Assembly: GCF_027244095.1 (NCBI RefSeq)
Contig: NC_069657.1
Location: 244,940,674-245,004,673 of the forward strand
DNA: 64,000 nt
Source: Hemicordylus capensis
Taxonomy: Eukaryota > Chordata > Lepidosauria > Squamata > Cordylidae
Direction of reading: 5' to 3'
Part shown: positions 35,801 to 44,800 of the stretch, one piece after another
How positions within the stretch are numbered: position 1 is the stretch's first letter
Layout: every line of letters starts with the position of its first letter
Notes under the pieces: generated by a model
Databases searched by the model: none
Seen by the model: the letters and a program-made list of their open reading frames with translations, nothing else
What the model was told of the DNA's origin: nothing
Translations under genes and position numbers: made by a program

Positions 35801-38800
35801 AATTAAAAGCGGATGATGATGAAGTTTCTCTGCGTCGGCAACAGGTCCTCCAAAACTTGTGTAATGCTGCAGAGGCATCATGGGGAAGAGGGTCGTCCTC
35901 AGTTTCAGACTAAGGATGTGCACCAATGTTTTGGCGGGGCAGGGAGTGATACCTTCAGGCATGAGTAAAACAGGCCCTTACTTGTTCCACCCCCCTGCCA
36001 CTTTCCCAGGCGTGGTGCTACACCACTTAGAAGTCTGCATGCAGCTGCAGGGCTTCACCCAGCGGCCTGTATGTGATGGCGGGACACACACGGCCGCCAT
36101 GCATGCTAGGGATGTGCACAAACATGTTTGAAGGCCCTTTTATGGGCCTCTGAACAGGTTCGAACACTGGGAGGTTCAAAGGTGGGGGGTTGTCAGACTT
36201 TAAGGGCAGGGGAAGGTGCACTTACCCCTCCCTCCCACTTTTACCCCACCGGCGCCCGGACTTTTGTAAAGTCCTTCGGGGCGGCAATGTACCTCCCTGC
36301 CGCCCTGTCCCCTCTTCAGACAGAAATACCTGGCGTCACGCCAGGCAGGCTCGTGTGCAAATGCAGCGTGCGCATGAACCTGGTGCACACATGCGCGTCA
36401 GGTACTTCCAGCCGGAGAGGGGATGGGGTGGCAGGGAGGTACGCTGCCGCCCCTGAGGGCTTTACAAAAACCGAGTGCTGGTGGGGGGAAAGCAGAGGGA
36501 GGGGTAAGTGCACCCTCCCCTGCCCTTAAAGTCCGACACACACCCCACCTTCAAACCACCCCCACCCGGTTCTGTGCACATCCCTAGCACATGCATGGTG
36601 GCCATGTGTGTCCCGTGGCCACATGCAGGCTGCTGGGTGAAGCCCTGCGGCCATGCCCAGACTTCTGAGTGGTGCAGCACTGCACCCAGAAAAGTGGCAG
36701 GGTGGAGGAGAGGCAAGTAAGGAACTGCTTTACTCATGCTTAAAGGTACCACTTCCTGCCCCACCAAAACAATTTGATGGGCAGTTTGACAAATTGATTC
36801 ATGCACATCCCTATTTCAGACCACATTTGCTTATTTATCAGGAGTCGTTACATCTTTGAACAGCACATTGGTGCTGTATGCTGTGAAAGACTAACAAAGT
36901 ACTTGCAGAAGGATGTTGCACTAGGACAGAGCTACTTGCACTGAGTCCAGAGCTTGTGTTCCAGACTAGCGTTGCACTACCACAGGCATTCCCAACAGGT
37001 ACTTGAAGGGCTCCCAGAGGGCACTCGGAGTCCTTCTGCCTCCCCACACTGCAGCCTCATTATTTGTTCCCCATCTGAGGATTGCCATCTTGAAGCTGTC
37101 ATGTCCTCAGGGATGTGTCTGCCGCAGAAGCGGAGGGAGGAGGAGGAGAGTGAAGCCCCTCGTCCTCAGCTCCTGATTGGCTGGCTAAGCTCAGCATACC
37201 CCTCCTCTTAGCCTGGCTGACAGACTTAAAAAAAAAATTAAGACTGAGTATTTCCTCTGCAATTAATGGGAAAAATATATTTGTCCCATTTCAGTGGGAG
37301 TACTCACAAGGACCTTAATCTGGATGTAAGCCAGTGACTGGAGTAGCCTGTTTCATAACTCTTAACATTTAAATATATGTGTGTGTGTGCACAGACCATC
37401 TCTAAGAGGTACCTGTGATGAAGGCTTGCATCAGAAGGGTACACTTGTCACAAAAGGTCGGGAACCCCTACGCTACCACCTGCATGCTTGCCCAACAATT
37501 GTGCAACCTGCAGCATGCCTCATTTATTTCAAAGGGAACTTTTGCTCAAAGGTGCAGTTCTGCAGATCCCAGTTTTTTAGCACAGGGCATATATGATCGT
37601 GTGCTAGTGCAGCTTTGCTCATTTTGCAAGTGCTTTGTTTGTCAAGCTGTTGGCCATCATTTTGGAGAGGGCTGACAATGGTATGAGTACCTATGGTGTC
37701 CATGCTTGTTTCTTTGTCTGTCTCTTTCATTTTCAGTCAAACAAAAACCCCAGCAAACCTGTTTAACGAGTGGGACCAAAAAAACCACATGTGCATACTC
37801 TCTCTTGCTATCTTCTTTGAAAGAACTAATCTGTTTCCAGCCTGTTACTCTTATACACAACTGATTTGACTTTTTTCTTAAATCCCTTTGTTTAAAAAAA
37901 CAGGCCTATTTGACCTGTTTTCACAGCATTTATCTAGTTCTTATGAAGTATATTTAAAAAATCATATTAAAATATTTGGGACACTCCCCACCCACCCACC
38001 CCAATCTACTGAATATATCCAAGAGTACGTTGTTGGACCTTTTTGAATCACCTATCCATTCCAACATAAAATAGTACCACATATAGCTGTGACATAAAGC
38101 TAGAAGCAAAGAAGAATATGATTTTGCTTATTTACGAAAACTCATAAAGTTACAATCTAAGCACTGGATGTTCAAAACTCCACATTCAGTATAGGCTCCT
38201 GTGCAGTTCTATATTAATGAAATCATATGTATTTTTCTGTTTGTACACTTTTAATTTCCCCCCACTAGATTCCCAGTTGTCTACCAATGCATTCTGATAA
38301 ATGAGGGTGTAAGTGTGAGGAAAGGAAAGGAAAGCGGGGGAAAATAATTGGCTTATTTTGAAATGAAGTTTAGCTGTTTGAAGTCCTCTATAAATAATTT
38401 ACATTATAAGGCAGGGAACAATCTTAAATTCCTTCTTATCTATGAGCACACAATCCAGTCAAAGTTAAGCACTCTTAAATTTCATTAATTTAAGATAATA
38501 CTAACTCTGCCATTGAGACTGGTTAGATTTAAAAGTACTTAATTTGCCCAATCCATGCCCTTTATTGAGGGCCTCTATTTATATAAGGCATGCCTTATCA
38601 CTAGTACTGAGTATTAGTGTTCAGGTACTGGGATTAATGGAAGGTAAAGGTAAAGTCGGGTCAGTGTCGACTCCTGGTGACCACAGAGCCCCTGAGGGGT
38701 TTACACAGTATGAGATGGTGCCTTTCAGCATCTTCCTATATCGCTGCTGCCCGATATAGGTGTTTCCCATAGTCTGGGAAACATACCAACAGGGATTTGA

Positions 38801-41800
38801 ACCAGCAACTTCTGGCTTGCTAGTCAAGTAAATAATAATTCTGTTGAGGTTAGAACCATCCCCTTGCAGAGTTAGCTGACACTGATACACTCAATTAATG
38901 TCTATTAACACTTGTCATTAACTTTTGCTATAGAGAGATTAAGGCCAGTACTTAGTTGAAGAAAGCCTATATTCTCATTTTTTGATACTACTGATTTCAG
39001 ATACATAGAACATTTCCCCTAATAGTTAAATCAAAGGCTTGGTGCCTTGGCTCTGTAAATCGAAAAGGATAGTGGTTGGTGTGATGTGTTTTTTATGTAG
39101 GTTCAGCAAAGAGCAGATGAGTGCATTAGAGCCCTTGACCTCATGCTTAATATTAATTGTGGGAAACAAGTGGTGAATCTGCTGCCTTTGAACTTCAACT
39201 GGACGCTTTTAAAGGTAAAATACATTGCTTGTTTTTCCTAATACAAACAAAAACTATAAGTAGATTCTACTAAGAGCCAATGTTACATTAAGAATTTGGT
39301 TTGCCCTTCCATGATTCTTTTTCTCATGTAATAGTAGCCACGAAAGGGCCTGATGGAGGGGTGAGGCGGGATAGAGAATGTAACCTTTCCCAGCTTTAGA
39401 CCCAATGGCTGACACACACACTACCAAAGCAGACGCAGAATCTAGAGCTCTAAGCCCATGGTGGCAACTTCTCCAATAAAGGGTGCCATTGTGGGTGCTT
39501 TTTGTTCTCTCCCTGAAAAGTGCTCTGCGCAACATGAAAGCATGTCCCCGAGGGCTGCTCAAGAACATCTGTCTACCAGGCACAGGGCACTCTGAAGGAA
39601 AGCTTTTGAAATTTGCCCTCCCCACATACACTGGCTGGGTTGAGAAGGCTGCTGCTGCTGCTGCAGGCACACAGCTCTCAGTTTCCTGTCCGCTTCAGTA
39701 GTTTGGATGTCAACCAGTGAAACCCTCTACCTCTGTTTGCCCTGGAAAAGGCAACTGTGATTGGTATCAGTAGTAGCTTCCCTCCCAGGGCAAATAGCTG
39801 CCGGGGGAGGATAACCTTTGTTAGGACCACACTGCAAAAGGGTTAACCTCTTTCCCCCAACACTGTCCTGATTCTTGCCCCTCCAATGGCTACTATTTAC
39901 ACAAGAAAAAAATAAAACAACAAAGGGAAAACTATGCATTTAACATCATCTGGTCCTGAACTAGGCTGTGCACTATAGACTATACTTTCCATAGAATTTT
40001 AGTGGCATTATTGTAGAGATATCATTACCTGTGACACGCATGTTCATTGTTTCTGCCCGAACATATGCTCTGACTAAACTGGTACTGAAGGTTTCAGTAG
40101 GGCTTCGAGCAGGAAGAGATAAAAATAGTGGCTAGGACTGCAAGAAGCACCACAGTTAGAAATGTGTGTCATTTTGAGTTACTTGCCACAGGAATTATTT
40201 TAAGCATGGATCATTGTTTCAATATACAGAAGTCTTCATCCTTTCACATATCTGCTCTGAGAATCCTCTTTCCTCAAAGGACACTACTACTTCCCTCAGC
40301 AATGCACCATGATTCAATAATATGACATTAACTTAACTGAAAACTGCTTAGTTTGCCACTCAGTTGACTGCCCTTCTCAAGTCCATGCCTCTAGTTATCA
40401 AGGTACTGTGGTATTGGGACTTGCACCCTGGGCAATAAGAGAAGTTTCGTCCTTTACTTTTCAGACATTCTGAACCAGTTCTAATGTCATATAGTGGCAA
40501 AAGTATTGGGTTTGGATATGGGAAATCTGAATTCGAATCCCTGTGGTGCTGAACAAGTCGCTGGAATGAAGTGTGACACCCAGTCATGGGATTGCTGCAT
40601 CTCATCTTCTCTTCCTGTAACAGGTAGTCAAGAAAGCACAAGATGTGACATCCATCATGTTGTACATTGGCCTATTCCACACTGACTGGTCGATGGACAG
40701 AAGCGGGAGGGAGATGGGGAAATGCACATGAGGATGTTATCTCATGTGTTTCCTTACTTAAAAGAAGAGAAGATGTTACAAAGAGAGAAGCAAAATTTCA
40801 ATACAACCAATATGGCATATAGTTAAGTGTGCCTAAGCCCAGTGGTTTCAGCAGGCTTAAGCATTCTTGACTCTATGCTGGATTGTGGCCTAAGTGTTTT
40901 CAGTATTTTCAGATTTTGTAGCATTTAAAATAGAAACAAACTGGAAGAGAGCTGGGCTGTCCTTTACCGTATTTTTAATTTCTTTTCAGAACTCTATAGA
41001 CCCACAGAGGATAGCAGTGATGGGACACTCTTTCGGGGCTGCTACAGCCATTGAGACTCTTAGTAAAGATGTGCGATTCAAGTAAGAAATATAATAATAA
41101 TTTTAAAATCCTACAAAGGTTTTTGGTTTTTTATTTCTATGTTAGGAATTCCTGAATTTTTTTCCCCCAAAAAAACATTCATTGTGAAAGTTTATATCTG
41201 CCCAAAGCTTTTTTCTGTGTAGAGACAGGGGATAAGTATGCATTTTGTAACTGCGTAGAAACCTTTGGAGAAGGTGAATGGTTTGCAAAGACTTCTGTAG
41301 AACCCAGTGAGAGATATAATGGCCCTACAATGCCCCATGACATCTGCACATCTCATTACGCCATACTGAGAGACTAGCAGCTGTTTTCTGGTATCATGGC
41401 CTTGTTCAGAAATATGGATAAACAAAAACAAAAAAATTCCCGTTTGTCATATTGCTCGTAGGGTTTGTTCAAAGAATCTTCACCCCAGGAATTCTGCCCA
41501 AGATAAGGTCAAGAGTGAGATTCAGACTCTTATGCTTCCTCCAGGGGCATTGCTAAATACTTAAAAGATGTAGGTCCACAGCCTCCCTTTTGTATATTAA
41601 ACTCAAACATACCACCCCCCCTCTCCAAGAATAATTACATATGTTTTTAAAGGACTCTGATATTGTAATATAGCACCTATTAAGATGGAAGCAGCAGAGA
41701 GCGAGGTGAGACTAGGAACTCTCTCCCCTGCTCTGTGCAGGTGCCTCCACTACTGCGGTTCCTTTCTGGAAGAAGTCATGGAAGAGGGAGGTGGCTGAAT

Positions 41801-44800
41801 CGATTTGGGGCTCTGAGCAATTCACGGTGGGGCCCCTGCCCCATGGATCACCCCCTGATGATGCCCCTGACTCCCTCCCCTGCTATTCTCACTGCAGGGA
41901 GAAACATAACTTTTTAGCCTGGCCTTTAGTGATTATTGAAATGATTTTTAACTTGTTTTAATTAGTTGTTTTTTATCTCTTTTTATATTTGTGAACCACG
42001 TAGAGCCATCTGGGTGAGGCAGTAGTTAAATAAATAGATAATTAAATAATTAAATGAAATGCCAGATGAACCGGGAAGCCCTCCCTCTATCTGAATACAG
42101 GCTCTCTCTCTCAGTGTTGAGGAGATCCCATGGATTTCCTGGCTTACAGGCAGGGACATGTAAAGAGCATGAGAGCTCTCGGCCTCTAACAGATTTTGTC
42201 TTTGGTAGATCAGCTGTTGAGGGTAAAATCAGATGATATTCAGAGCCTTAAAGTCTACTACACATTCACATACATTTGTCTCTTCCAAAGAAAGACTCAG
42301 CACATCTCACCACCTCATTCACTCACGGTCATTCAGGCACTAAAAAGTATCAATTCTGCTTTGAAATTAACTAAATCAGTTTGAACACTGTATTCTCCAC
42401 TTTTAGAGATGGGACTTGAAATATTAAATATTCAAATTGTGGGGGCTTAAAAATGCAAGCCCTATCATTTGAATAAAGTGGATTTAATTCAAGTTATTTG
42501 CAGCCCCCTTTTGAGGAGGACTTGGGGACAAACTGAGGCATACTCTCTGCCAGCCCCCTCCTCTTTCCCCTAGCTAAAAACAGGGGGATCTAACCTTGTG
42601 GGGAGAGCAGAGGGATCCCATCAACATAAGAGAGGACCTTTCTTTATCAGCAAACCATGAGTGGAGCATCTTTTCCCACCAAGGATCAAGGGGTATAATT
42701 ACCAGGTAAGGCTCTTCTGGCTGGAAGAAGAGGGAGAGTTGGCCACTGGGATTTTCAAGCGTTCACATCAAACACTCAAAAGACCCCTCAAGACTTTTGA
42801 AGTGATTTGTATGAACACTTGAAAATAACAAAAAAAGATTGGGAGGAGGAACAAGCAGCATTCCTATCCATTCCAACGTGTGGATGTTACCACGGTTAGC
42901 ACATGGACTGTACTAATAACATATTAAAATTGATAGAAAAGGTTTGTATGAATGCCAGCTCAGATGCTTGACTTCTGTACTATCAAAACACCAAAGACTT
43001 GTAATACCATGTCACATTCGACCCACTCAGTCTCTGCCTTGATCTGTACAGGTGTGGCATTGCTCTTGATGCATGGATGCTTCCGCTTTGTGATGAAGTG
43101 TATCCCAGAGTTCACCAACCGTTGCTGTTTATTAATTCAGAAAAATTCCAGTGGCCTTCAAACATTCTTGAAATGAAAAAACTAGACTCCAGAGACAGAG
43201 AACGGAAAATGATCACTATCAAGTAAGTGCTAAACTATAGTAGCCTCATTAGTTACTTTCCAGAGGGAAGAGCACTGTCTAGAAGAGCTTATGGTAATCA
43301 GGCTGTGAGTTATTCCAGTGAGTTAGTAGGAAGTGAATAGCACTTTGCTAGATGCACTTATCAAAACAGATACTTTACCTTCACATTATAGAATTGTTGG
43401 GGGTAGAAAAAATACAAAGGTGGTCTAGTTCAGCTCCTACCTGCATGGTGACATGATCCGCTATATAGCCAAATCAGTATATCAGAGCAGCTGAAATAAT
43501 GCAGTCAGTGGCCATACAAGTTTTTGTTTGTTCTCTTCCCACAAGGAAGGAGGAACTCTTGCAAAATGCATAAAACCCTCAGCATATGAGTAAAGCCAAT
43601 ACTGGGCTCAACCCCACCCACCTCCAGTCCCTTTAAGATTTTTGTTGTTCTTAACCTTGCTATCCACTTCATCCAATATCCCAGCCCCAGTTGTGTCCCT
43701 CCAGGATCCCTCACGAGAAAGGAAAGAAGTCAAGATATTAGGGAAACAAACTCATGTTTGTACAGTCTTTCTCCCTCCACAAATCGTTACGCTGATGAGC
43801 CATCACACCCAGAAGATCTGTGCCAGGAGTTGTGTGACAACTCTGATGATAACAACTGTGCAAGTGTATGTGGGGCAACAATATAGGCAGATTTGGGGAC
43901 TAGCAGAATTATATTAAACACTCATTAAGCATGCAACATTTATTTTAATGATTGGTTAGAATAACTGAATAAAAATACATTCTTTTGATCAATCTATAAA
44001 ATACTGTCAATCAGGCAGCAGAACTTCAAACAAAAGTTCTTACAAAAACCATATGTGGAAGCCATTACGTAGGAAGAATTAATGCTGCTTCTCTTTCATA
44101 TAGAAGGAGAATACTTCCTCAATGAGGCCTGCTGTGAAACAAACCTGATGTATTTGTGAAACAGACTGGGATCCAAAGTGCCATTTGCATTGTCTCATTT
44201 GCATGCAGTCAGCCCCTCCCCCTCCACATTCCTCAAAAAGCCCCTCAAGGTTTGGGGCCCTGAGGATACCCTGTGAGGGTTGAAGGACTGCCAGACAGAA
44301 GAATTGCATAGGGGAGAATGGATTCCCACCACACACACACACACACACACACACTGCTTTAGTGCAGAGCTGCACAAGCTTAGCCCTCCAGCTGTTGTTG
44401 GACTACAGCTTTCATCATCCCTAACCATTGACCACTGTGACTGGGGATGATGGCAATTATAGTCCATCAACAGCTGAAGAGCCAGTTGTGCAGCCCAGCT
44501 TTAGTTTTATTGCTTGGTTTAGGTGAATATTCTCATAATATCAACTGATTACCTTAGATTTCTTCAATCAGGTGTCAGCCTTAGTAATAATAATGTATGA
44601 ATACATGTGACGGAATGCAGTTGTGATAGAGTGATAAGAAGTGTTCCTTTTGTCTCTTACATATTGTGTATCTTTTTGCTTTAAAGTTGAAGCATACATT
44701 TTGCAAACATTGCTTGACTGTACACTTACCCTTTCGTAACAGTACGGCCATGAAAAACATTTTTTCTTTGCAGAGGATCAGTACATCAGAGTTTTCCAGA

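Noticed and set aside
39254-39670. 138-codon minus-strand open frame in a PLA2G7 intron
   Set aside because: Alanine run from a GCT repeat at one end, no family resemblance, no splice context; likely chance.
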